From: Bacteroidaceae bacterium
Lineage (GTDB): Bacteria; Bacteroidota; Bacteroidia; Bacteroidales; Bacteroidaceae
NCBI GenBank assembly: GCA_017461345.1
Contig: JAFTYP010000012.1
Location: forward strand, 1-64,000
DNA: 64,000 bases
Direction: 5' to 3'
Shown: piece after piece, positions 44,901 through 53,232 of the stretch
Layout of the letters: each line of letters begins with the position of its first letter
Position numbering within the stretch: position 1 is the first letter of the stretch
Notes under the pieces: generated by a model
Databases searched by the model: none
Told to the model about the DNA's origin: nothing
What the model saw: the letters and a program-made list of their open reading frames with translations, nothing else
Position numbers and translations under genes: made by a program

Positions 44901-45770
44901 TTATTTACGATTTGCGAATAAACTCCTGAGTACACTCACATAATCCTGGTCTGTTCGGACGCTGACGGCATCGACCTTGCTACGGCTGAAAGTGTCCTTG
45001 AGGCGCATTGTCTGTTGTTTCCACCACTTGGCCTGTGCTTCTCGCACAGCACGGCTGCTTGTGTCGATGATTTGCTCCTGTCCTGTTTCGGCATCATGCA
45101 CTTTAAGGAGACCTACATCTGGCAGTTCTGCCACACGCTTATCGTAAACCTGAATGGCTACGACGTCGTGCTTATGGGATGCGATGGAAAGGGGTTGCAG
45201 GAAGGAATGCTGGTCGATGAAGTCGCTCAACATAAAGGCAATGCAACGACGTTTGAGGGCTCTCGTCAGGTATTCCAGAGCATAGGCGATGTTCGTTTGC
45301 TGACTCTCCGGCTTATATTCCAGGAGTTCGCGAATGATATAGAGAATGTGTTTGCGTCCTTTCTTGGGCGGTATGAACTTCTCTATCTTGTCGGAAAAGA
45401 AGATGACGCCTATCTTGTCGTTGTTCTGAATAGCAGAGAAGGCAAGTGTTGCTGCTATCTCGGTCACCATATCGCGTTTGAATTGCTTCACGGAGCCAAA
45501 GTCGAGACTGCCACTGACATCGACAAGCAGCATCACCGTCAGTTCTCGTTCTTCCTCGAAGACCTTGATGTATGGCTTTCCGAAGCGGGCTGTCACATTC
45601 CATTCAATGTCGCGGATGTCGTCGCCATACTGGTATTCGCGCACTTCGGAGAAGGTCATACCTCGCCCTTTGAAGGCGGAGTGGTATTCGCCTGCGAAGA
45701 TGTTGCTGCTCAGACCTCGAGTTTTAATCTCGATTCGCCTGACCTTTTTTAGTATCTCACTTGTTTCCAC
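44901..45770 (-). CDS. DUF58 protein of the Bat operon
   Basis: 289 residues. The DUF58 core is EYHSAFKGRGMTFSEVREYQ followed by GDDIRDIEWNVTARFGKPY. A VWA-like segment follows, VMLLVDVSGSLDFGS (about 80-92), then LSDFIDQHSFLQPL. DUF58 proteins accompany MoxR ATPases and VWA proteins and are thought to work with them in assembling or remodelling envelope complexes. It starts 2 bp after the moxR stop. Confidence 0.9.
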   Translation of the reverse strand: METSEILKKVRRIEIKTRGLSSNIFAGEYHSAFKGRGMTFSEVREYQYGDDIRDIEWNVTARFGKPYIKVFEEERELTVMLLVDVSGSLDFGSVKQFKRDMVTEIAATLAFSAIQNNDKIGVIFFSDKIEKFIPPKKGRKHILYIIRELLEYKPESQQTNIAYALEYLTRALKRRCIAFMLSDFIDQHSFLQPLSIASHKHDVVAIQVYDKRVAELPDVGLLKVHDAETGQEQIIDTSSRAVREAQAKWWKQQTMRLKDTFSRSKVDAVSVRTDQDYVSVLRSLFANRK

Positions 45771-45772
45771 AA

Positions 45773-46768
45773 TCAGGGTACCTCGACCTTATTGACAATC
45801 TTACTGATGATTTCCTCGCTGGCGATGTTGTTTGCTTCTGCCTCATAGGTCAGGCCGATGCGATGGCGAAGCACGTCGTGAGCCACGCTGCGCACGTCTT
45901 CGGGGATGACATAGCCACGGCGTTTGATGAAGGCATAGGCACGAGCGGCCAGGGCCAGGTTGATGCTGGCACGGGGAGAGCCACCGAATTCGATGTAGTC
46001 CTTAATCTCTTTCAGGCCATACTTCTCGGGGTAGCGTGTGCAGAAGACGATGTCGGCGATGTATTGTTCAATCTTTTCGTCGAGATATACCTCGCGGACG
46101 ATTTCGCGAGCCTTCATGATTTCGTCTGTGCTGAGCACAGGCTTTACTGTTTGTTTCTCGCCTTTTATCTGCTGACGGATGATGAGTTTCTCTTCTTCGA
46201 GTTTGGTATAGTCGATGACTACCTTGAGCATGAAGCGGTCCACCTGCGCTTCGGGCAGCGGATAAGTGCCTTCCTGTTCTATGGGGTTCTGTGTGGCAAG
46301 CACGAGGAAAGGCTTCGGAAGTTGGAATGTTGTCTTGCCGATGGTGACCTGACGCTCTTGCATGGCCTCGAGCAGGGCACTCTGCACCTTGGCCGGAGCG
46401 CGGTTGATTTCGTCGGCCAGCACGAAGTTAGCAAACACGGGGCCTTGCTCTACCTGGAACTTCTCGTCCTTCTGGCTGTAAATCATTGTACCGATGACGT
46501 CGGCAGGCAAGAGGTCGGGTGTAAACTGTATGCGGCTGAACTTGGAGTCCACCAGTTGTGCAAGCGTCTTGATGGCCATTGTTTTTGCAAGACCGGGCAC
46601 GCCTTCCAGCAGAATATGTCCGTCGCTCAGCAGACCGATGAGCAGCGACTCCACCAAATGCTTTTGTCCTACAATAACCTGATTCATTCCCGTCACGAGA
46701 TTCGTGACAAAGCCACTTTGTCTTTCTATGCGTTCATTTAGTTCGCGAATGTCTATTGATTCTGCCAT
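45773..46768 (-). CDS. MoxR-type AAA+ ATPase
   Basis: 331 residues. Start chosen at 46768 (MAESIDIRELNERIERQSGF), downstream of a clear promoter. Walker A is ILLEGVPGLAKT (about 50-61), Walker B/sensor FANFVLADEINRAPAKVQSALLEAM is read across 103-128, and LVLATQNPIEQEGTYPLPEAQ is the MoxR signature. MoxR ATPases act as chaperones for VWA-domain proteins, here presumably BatA and BatB. First gene of the operon. Confidence 0.93.
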   Translation of the reverse strand: MAESIDIRELNERIERQSGFVTNLVTGMNQVIVGQKHLVESLLIGLLSDGHILLEGVPGLAKTMAIKTLAQLVDSKFSRIQFTPDLLPADVIGTMIYSQKDEKFQVEQGPVFANFVLADEINRAPAKVQSALLEAMQERQVTIGKTTFQLPKPFLVLATQNPIEQEGTYPLPEAQVDRFMLKVVIDYTKLEEEKLIIRQQIKGEKQTVKPVLSTDEIMKAREIVREVYLDEKIEQYIADIVFCTRYPEKYGLKEIKDYIEFGGSPRASINLALAARAYAFIKRRGYVIPEDVRSVAHDVLRHRIGLTYEAEANNIASEEIISKIVNKVEVP

Positions 46769-46801
46769 ACTATATGTATTGATTGTTGTTCTATTCGGGC
46801 A

Positions 46802-46833
46802 CAAAATTACACAATTCTGCCCTATTCGCCAAA
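46802..46833 (-). promoter_or_regulatory. Promoter of the Bat operon
   Basis: On the minus strand TTTG (46830-46833), a 20-nt spacer and TAATTTTG (46802-46809), 34 nt before the moxR start codon. It is the only clear promoter found for the 15.5-kb gene run that follows. Confidence 0.8.
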
Positions 46834-46995
46834 CTCGAAATGATAAATAAAGTTATCACTATGTTTAATTCTGTTAAAACCGTATGTTTGTGGCGAGCAT
46901 GACGGGTTGCAACCATCTGTTCGACCAAGAGCCACGGGGTCTGCCTATAAGGCAGTATCGACAGGGAAGCATGGGCGACGATTCTGCCGAGCCGA

Positions 46996-47124
46996 AGGTC
47001 AACGGCAAGCGCCCTGTGCCTCGCCGGAAAACATCTACTGCCTAATTGCCCAAATAGGTTAACCTTTCCGGTCGACTTGGCAGTAGATGTTTTTCGGCGA
47101 GGCATGCAAGATGTAAAACACTGG
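46996..47124 (+). repeat. 22-bp-period array G with a 25-bp inverted repeat
   Basis: Units start near 46996, 47018+13 (47031), 47053 and 47075 in 22-bp steps. The array also contains inverted arms 47018-47042 and 47079-47103, identical at 24 of 25 positions, enclosing a 36-nt loop with the palindrome GGTTAACC. CATCTACTGCCTAATTG is shared with array B, and CTTGGCAGTAGATGTTTTTC with the array inside the anti-sigma gene. It lies in the 451-bp gap between moxR and the HU-LysM gene; the rest of that gap (46834-46995) shows only a small hairpin CTGCC-tataa-GGCAG. Confidence 0.75.
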
Positions 47125-47158
47125 TATGCAATAACATATAAAACCTCACACAAAAGCA

Positions 47159-47192
47159 AAGGGCCTTGACACGTTCATCTGCCAAGGCCCTT
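47159..47192 (-). terminator. Terminator after the ftsY-rimO-HU-HU/LysM operon
   Basis: AAGGGCCTTG (47159-47168) pairs with CAAGGCCCTT (47183-47192). On the minus strand it is followed by TGCTTTTG. It lies about 30 nt past the HU-LysM stop. Confidence 0.75.
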
Positions 47193-47219
47193 AATATCTT
47201 TGCGTCGCCTTCCCGACCG

Positions 47220-48245
47220 TTATTCTATTTCTTTCAGTTCGGGCAACTTGATTTCCTTACCGATGGGAACGTTGTCGGGATTGGGGAATGCGTTGTGAAC
47301 GATGATGTATTGCGCCACCTCCTTGTCGCCATACTCTTGCAAGGCAATTCTTGTAATATAATCACCCGGCTGCATGACGTACATCTTCCGTGTGCCGACA
47401 ATCTTATACTTGCCGTTCGGAACCTGAGCATACTGTACTTCTTCGGCGGGTTCCTCTTGGATTGGCTCTGCCTTCGTTGTATCGGGAGCAGCCTCAACCA
47501 CTTCCTGTTTTATAGACTCCTGCTCCTGTTTTGGCAAAAAGCCCTCCAGCAGAGAGTAGTGTCCCACAAGGTAACTGAAGACACACAGCAGCAGTGCAAC
47601 AGCAATCCAGACAAAAGTCTTCGGCCGACCTTGCGACTTCTTCTGCTCTTCCTTCACAGGCTCCTGCTTTGCAGGCTCCTCTTTCCTTTCTTCCGGAACA
47701 GCAACAGCCTCATCCTCGGCTTCCGACACCGGCTCCGGCTCGTTCTCTTCCTGCTCTTTGGCAGTGACGGTCTCACTCTCTTCTGCGGGAGTCGTCACCT
47801 GTTCCAAAGCAGGTTCCTCTTCGAGGACCACTTCCGGTTCAGCCTGTTGCTCAATGACTTCCGGCTCTTCCACTGACTCGGGCTCCTCCTGAGGCACACG
47901 CTCCATGTCTTCCAGATTCGTCTCGTCGTTGATAACAACAGTCTGGAAGTCGGCAAAAGGCTTGTTTACCGTATCCCGAAGAGAAGCCTCCGGAGTGAAC
48001 GAAAGTTTGGAATGTCCGGGAATGATGATGCGTTCGCCGGTGTGGACATTAACACTTTCACGATCGTTCACATCGATAAGTTTAAACGTGCCTAAACCTT
48101 TTACCTTAACAAGTTTGTCGGTCTTCACATTCTCGGCAATCGAATCAAAGAATTCCTTAAGGAATGCCTCCGCCTTTTTCAGCGAAATGCCCTTCTTCTG
48201 AGCCAATGTGCGAGCAAGTTGCGAAAGGGTAATTTTGTTTTCCAT
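47220..48245 (-). CDS. HU DNA-binding domain, membrane helix and LysM fusion
   Basis: 341 residues. Residues 1-90 are an HU/IHF-type DNA-binding domain (LSQLARTLAQKKGISLKKAE; VKGLGTFKLIDV), about 100-205 a long acidic Glu/Pro linker, and about 208-230 a membrane helix (TFVWIAVALLLCVFSYLVG). A second acidic linker and a C-terminal LysM-like domain follow (MYVMQPGDYITRIALQEYG...NPDNVPIGKEIKLPEL). With basic residues before the helix, HU would be cytoplasmic and LysM periplasmic, so the protein could tether DNA to peptidoglycan. HU fused to membrane and wall-binding domains has been noted for Bacteroidota in work on the HU superfamily (from memory); the function here is inference. It follows the plain HU gene by 17 bp. 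Confidence 0.85.
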   Translation of the reverse strand: MENKITLSQLARTLAQKKGISLKKAEAFLKEFFDSIAENVKTDKLVKVKGLGTFKLIDVNDRESVNVHTGERIIIPGHSKLSFTPEASLRDTVNKPFADFQTVVINDETNLEDMERVPQEEPESVEEPEVIEQQAEPEVVLEEEPALEQVTTPAEESETVTAKEQEENEPEPVSEAEDEAVAVPEERKEEPAKQEPVKEEQKKSQGRPKTFVWIAVALLLCVFSYLVGHYSLLEGFLPKQEQESIKQEVVEAAPDTTKAEPIQEEPAEEVQYAQVPNGKYKIVGTRKMYVMQPGDYITRIALQEYGDKEVAQYIIVHNAFPNPDNVPIGKEIKLPELKEIE

Positions 48246-48262
48246 AGAGTATGTCGTGTCTG

Positions 48263-48541
48263 CTAAGTGTTCTTAACTTTTCCCTTGAGCGCAGTGTTCG
48301 GCTTGAAACTCACTGTCATCTTGGGCGGAACAAGCATGCGCTGTTTGGTAACAGGGTTAATTAAAACGCGTTCCAACTTCTTCTTAACCTCAAAAGTTCC
48401 AAAGCCGGGAACAAAAACAGCATTCTCCTCCACCAACTCATTGGTGATGGCAGAAACCGCAGCACCCACCAATGAAGCAACCTCCTTGCTGCTCATCTTG
48501 GTGCGATTCGCCAAGTCTGCTATGAATTCTTTGTTGTTCAT
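48263..48541 (-). CDS. HU family DNA-binding protein
   Basis: 92 residues, typical for HU. MNNKEFIADLANRTKMSSKE starts the helical dimer part, VFVPGFGTFEVKKKLER is the core, and NPVTKQRMLVPPKMTVSFKP is the DNA-wrapping arm, in which the usual Arg-Asn-Pro reads INP. It bends DNA nonspecifically and compacts the nucleoid. It lies 26 bp after rimO and 17 bp before the HU-LysM gene, with which it might form heterodimers. Confidence 0.93.
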   Translation of the reverse strand: MNNKEFIADLANRTKMSSKEVASLVGAAVSAITNELVEENAVFVPGFGTFEVKKKLERVLINPVTKQRMLVPPKMTVSFKPNTALKGKVKNT

Positions 48542-48567
48542 TCTATCGTTAGATTTAGTATATTTCT

Positions 48568-49890
48568 TTACGCTCCACAGTTACTGGCCTTGATTACGTC
48601 TGCATAGAGATCGAAGTCGTCTGCGCTTTCTATGTATGCCCTGCAGAACATTCCCGGACGAAGGCCGAGTGCGTCAACCTTCCTGATTAGCACTTCCGGG
48701 TCAACCTCTGGAGAATCATACTCGGTACGGCCAACCAAGTAGTCGCCTTCCTCACGGTCGATGACGACCGGAAGTTGCTTTCCCACCTTGCCTTGCTGCA
48801 CGTCGGCACTGATTTGCTGCTGCAGTCGCATCAGTTTACTCAAGCGTGCCTGCTTCACTTCGTCGGGCACATCGTCCTTCAAGTGCTGGGCACTGTAAGT
48901 ACCTTCCTCTTCGCTATAGGCGAAAGCCCCCATGCGTTCGAACTTCGCCCACTTGACAAAGTCCAGCAACTGCTGGAAATCTTCATCGCTCTCGCCCGGA
49001 TAACCCACCATAAACGTAGTGCGCAAATGGATGCCCGGCACTTCTCTACGTATGGTTTCTATGAGTTCGTAGGTTTGTTTGCTTGTAAAGTTTCGTCGCA
49101 TAGCCTGCAGTTGATTGTCGCTGATGTGCTGCAATGCGATATCGAGATACTTGCAAACATTGTTATGTCGCGCCATAACTTCCAGCAGTTCCAACGGGAA
49201 ATTGGCCGGATAGGCATAGTGAAGTCTTATCCATGCAACACCCGGAACCTGAGCAATGCGGTCGATGAGTTCTGCTATCATCTGCTTTCCGTAGATATCC
49301 GTACCGTATGCCGTCAGTTCTTGGGCAACGATTTGGAACTCTACGACACCCTTTTTCACCAAAGTTTCCACTTCGGTCAGGATGTCTTCTATGGTGCGGC
49401 TCTTCTGTTTCCCGGTAATGAGCGGAATGGCACAATAGGCACAATGGCGGTTGCAGCCTTCGCTTATCTTGAGATAGGCGTAGTGAGAAGGGGTAGTCAG
49501 ACGGCGATTCGTCATTTCCTCTGCATGGAATGTCTGCCCAAGGTCTGTGACGATCTGTTCCCAATCGAACTTACCGTAGAAACAATCCACTTCGGGCAAT
49601 TCGTCCTGAAGTTCCTTCCGGTAACGTTCGGAAAGGCATCCCATGACGATAAGCCGACGAAGTTTGCCTTCTTGCTTGCGCTTAACGAACCCCAGTATTG
49701 TGTCTATGCTCTCTTCCTTTGCGTCCCCGATGAAACCACAGGTGTTCACTATTGCGATTTCTCCTTCAGGATTGTCGGAATCGTGTGTTACCGAATAACC
49801 TCCCAACTCCAGTTGATGGATGAGTTTTTCGCTGTCGACAAGGTTTTTGCTGCAGCCGAGAGTGATGATATCTATAGTGCGGGATTTCAT
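48568..49890 (-). CDS. rimO: Ribosomal protein uS12 methylthiotransferase
   Basis: 440 residues. RimO is a radical SAM enzyme that adds a methylthio group to the conserved Asp of ribosomal protein S12. The N-terminal UPF0004 domain starts IDIITLGCSKNLVDSEKL. The radical SAM cluster motif is CNRHCAYC (CX3CX2C) in KISEGCNRHCAYCAIPLI, and a C-terminal TRAM domain ends the protein (VVIDREEGDYLVGRTEYDSP). Start chosen at 49890, which overlaps the ftsY stop (ATGA). Confidence 0.95.
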   Translation of the reverse strand: MKSRTIDIITLGCSKNLVDSEKLIHQLELGGYSVTHDSDNPEGEIAIVNTCGFIGDAKEESIDTILGFVKRKQEGKLRRLIVMGCLSERYRKELQDELPEVDCFYGKFDWEQIVTDLGQTFHAEEMTNRRLTTPSHYAYLKISEGCNRHCAYCAIPLITGKQKSRTIEDILTEVETLVKKGVVEFQIVAQELTAYGTDIYGKQMIAELIDRIAQVPGVAWIRLHYAYPANFPLELLEVMARHNNVCKYLDIALQHISDNQLQAMRRNFTSKQTYELIETIRREVPGIHLRTTFMVGYPGESDEDFQQLLDFVKWAKFERMGAFAYSEEEGTYSAQHLKDDVPDEVKQARLSKLMRLQQQISADVQQGKVGKQLPVVIDREEGDYLVGRTEYDSPEVDPEVLIRKVDALGLRPGMFCRAYIESADDFDLYADVIKASNCGA

Positions 49891-50840
49891 TTCTTGAATA
49901 GTGAATCGACAAATTCGCGTCGGTTGAATGGCTGAAGATCTTCTGCTCGCTCGCCCAGGCCGATGTAGCGTACCGGAATCTTGAACTGGTCGCTGATGCC
50001 GATAACCACACCACCTTTGGCACTTCCGTCGAGTTTGGTGATTGCCATGCTTGTCACTTCTGTGGCAGAGGTGAACTGTTTTGCCTGTTCGAAAGCATTC
50101 TGACCGGTGCTTCCGTCGAGGACGAGCATCACATCGTGTGGTGCATCGGGCAAAAGTTTCTGCATCACACGCTTTATCTTCGATAGTTCGTCCATCAGAC
50201 CTTTCTTGTTGTGCAGACGGCCGGCTGTGTCGATAAGGACAACATCTACACCACTTGCGATGGCACTGCTCAGCGTATCGTAAGCCACGCTGGCGGGGTC
50301 GCTGCCCATCTTCTGCTTCACGACCGGAACATCTATCCTTTCGCCCCAAATGCTTATCTGCTCTACGGCAGCAGCGCGGAACGTATCGGCCGCTCCGAGC
50401 ATGACTTTCAGTCCGGCTTGCTTGAACTGCCAGGCAAGCTTGCCGATGGTTGTTGTTTTGCCAACGCCGTTCACACCTACAACGAGGATGACGTATGGAC
50501 GTTTGTCGGCCGGTATCTGGAAACCTTCCGTGTCGCTTGTGTTGTTTTCCGTCAGTAATTGGGCGATTTCATCGCGCAGAATGCCATTCAGTTCGTCGGT
50601 AGTGACATACTTGTCACGAGCCACACGCTGTTCGATTCGCTGAATGATGTTGAGTGTTGTGTCCACGCCTACGTCGCTCGTCACGAGTACCTCTTCGAGG
50701 TTGTCGAGCACCTCGTCGTCCACCTTCGTTTTGCCTGCAACTGCTCTTGTCAGTTTGCCGAAGAAACTTTCCTTGGTCTTTTCAAGACCCTGGTCGAGCG
50801 TTTCCTTTTTCTCTTTGGTAAAGAAATTAAAGAATCCCAT
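49887..50840 (-). CDS. ftsY: Signal recognition particle receptor
   Basis: 317 residues. FtsY docks the SRP-ribosome complex at the membrane using a GTPase. Start chosen at 50840 (MGFFNFFTKEKKETLDQGLE). The N domain includes LDNLEEVLVTSDVG, the P-loop is GVNGVGKTTTIGKLA (about 118-132), and DTAGRLHNKKGLMDELSK and TKLDGSAKGG are G motifs. The acidic A domain of E. coli FtsY is missing, as is normal in this phylum. It is the first gene of ftsY-rimO-HU-HU/LysM. Confidence 0.95.
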   Translation of the reverse strand: MGFFNFFTKEKKETLDQGLEKTKESFFGKLTRAVAGKTKVDDEVLDNLEEVLVTSDVGVDTTLNIIQRIEQRVARDKYVTTDELNGILRDEIAQLLTENNTSDTEGFQIPADKRPYVILVVGVNGVGKTTTIGKLAWQFKQAGLKVMLGAADTFRAAAVEQISIWGERIDVPVVKQKMGSDPASVAYDTLSSAIASGVDVVLIDTAGRLHNKKGLMDELSKIKRVMQKLLPDAPHDVMLVLDGSTGQNAFEQAKQFTSATEVTSMAITKLDGSAKGGVVIGISDQFKIPVRYIGLGERAEDLQPFNRREFVDSLFKK

Positions 50841-50867
50841 GTACTTCTTTGCATATATTTTCGCGTG

Positions 50868-50899
50868 CAAAGATACGAATAAGCCGTCAAAAAGCCAAA
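50868..50899 (-). promoter_or_regulatory. Promoter of the ftsY operon
   Basis: On the minus strand TTTG (50896-50899), a 20-nt spacer and TATCTTTG (50868-50875), 28 nt before the ftsY start codon. Confidence 0.8.
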
Positions 50900-50990
50900 T
50901 GTATTCGACCTTTTTCAATCGAAAACGCCTCTGCGAGAGCCAAAAACCACCAAAATTGCCCATTCCATCGCAGAAAAAACGTCTTACAGC

Positions 50991-51090
50991 CGCGCAGAAG
51001 TCATCCAAAAAAGGTTAACCATTATTGCAAAATAGGTTAACCTTTCCGCCCGGAATGATTAAGCATTATTGGCAAATAGGTTAAGGGGGC
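50991..51090 (+). repeat. 22-bp-period array H (GGTTAACC type)
   Basis: GGTTAACC at 51013 and 51035, GATTAAGC at 51057 and GGTTAAGG at 51079 recur at exactly 22 bp; units 1 and 3 share CATTATTG at the same offset. The preceding 22 bp include CAGAAGTC, a word from arrays C and E. It lies in the 372-bp gap between ftsY and the M56 gene, which holds no gene and, apart from the ftsY promoter, nothing else recognisable. Confidence 0.75.
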
Positions 51091-51212
51091 TGTCTTCGAC
51101 AGGCTGCTGGCGATGTATTCACACATTGGCTTGCAAACAAGACATCTGCCCCTCCATCTCACGACGAATGGGCAGAATGGCGCCATATATTAACTTTAAA
51201 ACCTTTTTGCAG

Positions 51213-53096
51213 TCATCGCAGTCGGAACACGACAGGGAAAGTGAAGCGACAGCGAACTACATTACCGTCCTTGTCCTTGGCTGGTTCCCACTTCGGCATG
51301 AGTTTCATCACTCGTTGCGCCTCGCCCCAGAACAATTCTTCCACAACCTTGGCATTCACCGGTTTACTGTCGGGATGCTCCTTCTTGTATGCCGTAACGG
51401 TGACTTCGGAGAGTTCCATGCCATAAGATCTAATGTTCTTGACATTCGAGATGCTGCCGTCCTTCTCGACAACAAAGCCTACGATAACCCGCCCTTGCAC
51501 GCCAAGTTCCTGACAAAGCTCGGGATAACGAAGATGCTCCATAAGCCATTTGCTGCATTCCATTTGGCCACCGGGGAACTGAGCACTCTCTGCCACAACG
51601 TCGCAGATGCTGTCTTTATTGTTGAAGACCTCCTTGTCATTGAGCATTATCTTGGAGACGGACTTGCCGTTGACTGTGATATTGCCTTCGTCGTCCATTT
51701 CTGCTCCGGGCAGTTTCTTTACGAGTTCCTTGACGTTATCTTTGCTCTTGGTCGTAATTAAGATGACGCCATTGGAACCTTTGTCACCCCACTTGGCGGT
51801 GGCAGCATCCTTCTGAAGCACGGTGATGCTCTCTATGTCCTCGGCATCAATATCCAGCAGTTTGGCGAGCCGCTCCTCAGAGTCATAGTCCTTCGCATCC
51901 TTGGGGATTTCGATAATCTTGCCGTTGAGAACAATAAGAGGCTGCCCATCCTCTGTCCCTCTCGTCTTTATCGAGAGTACTTCAGAGCCATCAGGCTGTG
52001 TGGTAAGACTGTTTTGAATTTCTTTGCCTTTCACAGCCTCCATAGCCTCTTGAGTAGTCATCTCTTTGCCATCGACAAGAACTTTTGGAACATTCTTTAG
52101 TTCAACAACCTTTCTTTCCTCCTCTTGGGCTTGCAAGTTAGAAGATTTCTCCATACCTTTGCCTTCGAGTTTGGTTACTGTCTCCTCAATAGGAGCAACG
52201 AACTTAGGCGTAGCGAAGGCCGAGAGCGCCAACGCAGCCACCGGGATGACATAGAGAGCCTTGCTCTTCATCCACGGATTTGACTTTGACTTTTTCATCA
52301 TAGTGATACGTTTTTTAGTTAAACTATGGTTAAAGCTGTTGGCGAAAGCGTAGGAACCGGAGCCAACGGCTTTTCTTATAAGCAATAACTGATAGCCTTG
52401 TGCCGAGACACCCTGCTGCAAAACATGGTCGTCTGCCTCGTATTCGTGAACATCACGAAGGCTGATGCCTAACACATAGACAAGGGGATTCCACCACTGA
52501 AGCATCTGAACAAGTGTGAGCAGCACCACATCCCACGAATGACGATTGTGGATGTGTCCCATCTCATGCAAGATAATCTCACGACCTGCTTCGTCGTAGT
52601 CCTTCTCATTGATAACGATGTTTCGCATCCAACTGAATGGAGCTACGTCACCCGAATGGCAGTAAATGCAAACACCCTGCTTGTCGTCCTGCCAAAGCGC
52701 ACCTTGCTTCAAGCCATACTGCAGGCGGGTAATCTGCCAAAGCCTCATCGCAAGCAACACAATCATTCCCATTATGTATATAACACTCACAAGCATGAAG
52801 ACACTGAAACGCAGATTCTCGTTTACAGCCATGTTGTTCGCAACAACTTGCACCTCTGGCAAGACATGGACAGGAATGCCTAACTCGAGCATCTGCAACT
52901 GTGCCGCCTGCACGACAGGCTTGTGGTCGAGCGACATCCAAGGTATGTTGCAAAGTGGCAGGACGAGTGACAGCAACAGGATGCCCAAGAGCACGATACG
53001 ATTGAAACGAAAGAAACTCTCACGCCTAAGCAGAAGCATATATGGCAAGTAGAGCATTGTCAGCACCATTGCAGACTTTATGGAGTAAAGAAACAT
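51213..53096 (-). CDS. M56 metallopeptidase sensor fused to plug-like and TonB C-terminal domains
   Basis: 627 residues. Four membrane helices surround a BlaR1/MecR1-type zinc protease with HEMGH (about 176-180) and EYEADDHVL. After the last helix (ALYVIPVAALALSAFA, about 280) comes a periplasmic part with a segment like a TonB-receptor plug (SITVLQKDAATAKWG then GSNGVILITTKSK, about 415-440). A TonB C-terminal domain closes the protein (GRVIVGFVVEKDGSISNVKN, about 540). M56 sensors cleave their partner repressor, here the BlaI-type gene just upstream. The TonB end suggests contact with outer-membrane receptors. No beta-lactamase gene is nearby, so the regulated target is unknown. Confidence 0.85.
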   Translation of the reverse strand: MFLYSIKSAMVLTMLYLPYMLLLRRESFFRFNRIVLLGILLLSLVLPLCNIPWMSLDHKPVVQAAQLQMLELGIPVHVLPEVQVVANNMAVNENLRFSVFMLVSVIYIMGMIVLLAMRLWQITRLQYGLKQGALWQDDKQGVCIYCHSGDVAPFSWMRNIVINEKDYDEAGREIILHEMGHIHNRHSWDVVLLTLVQMLQWWNPLVYVLGISLRDVHEYEADDHVLQQGVSAQGYQLLLIRKAVGSGSYAFANSFNHSLTKKRITMMKKSKSNPWMKSKALYVIPVAALALSAFATPKFVAPIEETVTKLEGKGMEKSSNLQAQEEERKVVELKNVPKVLVDGKEMTTQEAMEAVKGKEIQNSLTTQPDGSEVLSIKTRGTEDGQPLIVLNGKIIEIPKDAKDYDSEERLAKLLDIDAEDIESITVLQKDAATAKWGDKGSNGVILITTKSKDNVKELVKKLPGAEMDDEGNITVNGKSVSKIMLNDKEVFNNKDSICDVVAESAQFPGGQMECSKWLMEHLRYPELCQELGVQGRVIVGFVVEKDGSISNVKNIRSYGMELSEVTVTAYKKEHPDSKPVNAKVVEELFWGEAQRVMKLMPKWEPAKDKDGNVVRCRFTFPVVFRLR

Positions 53097-53102
53097 TGTA
53101 GA

Positions 53103-53232
53103 GTTAAGAGTTAAGGGTTAAGGGTTAAGAGTTAAGGGTTAAGAAAGATAGTCTGTCACAGTTAGGAGTTAAATCTAGAGTTATAATATGTATAGCCGCG
53201 TTTGGTATTTTTCTTAATTCTTAACTCTTAAC
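53103..53232 (-). repeat. Inverted arrays of GTTAAGR heptamers between blaI-like and M56 genes
   Basis: Six tandem heptamers GTTAAGA/GTTAAGG occupy 53103-53144. The opposite end of the gap (about 53211-53232) carries inverted copies (CTTAATTCTTAACTCTTAAC). On the minus-strand mRNA about 21 of 23 positions could pair, making a long stem with a loop of about 65 nt. Confidence 0.7.

Noticed and set aside
47196..47203. TATCTTTG on the plus strand, a promoter match inside the HU-LysM terminator region
   Set aside because: No plus-strand gene follows and no -33 element is at the right distance; treated as chance, although an antisense transcript cannot be excluded.
48775..49935. 386-codon open frame opposite rimO
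   Set aside because: The minus strand carries the complete radical SAM gene; the antisense frame has no recognisable domain.
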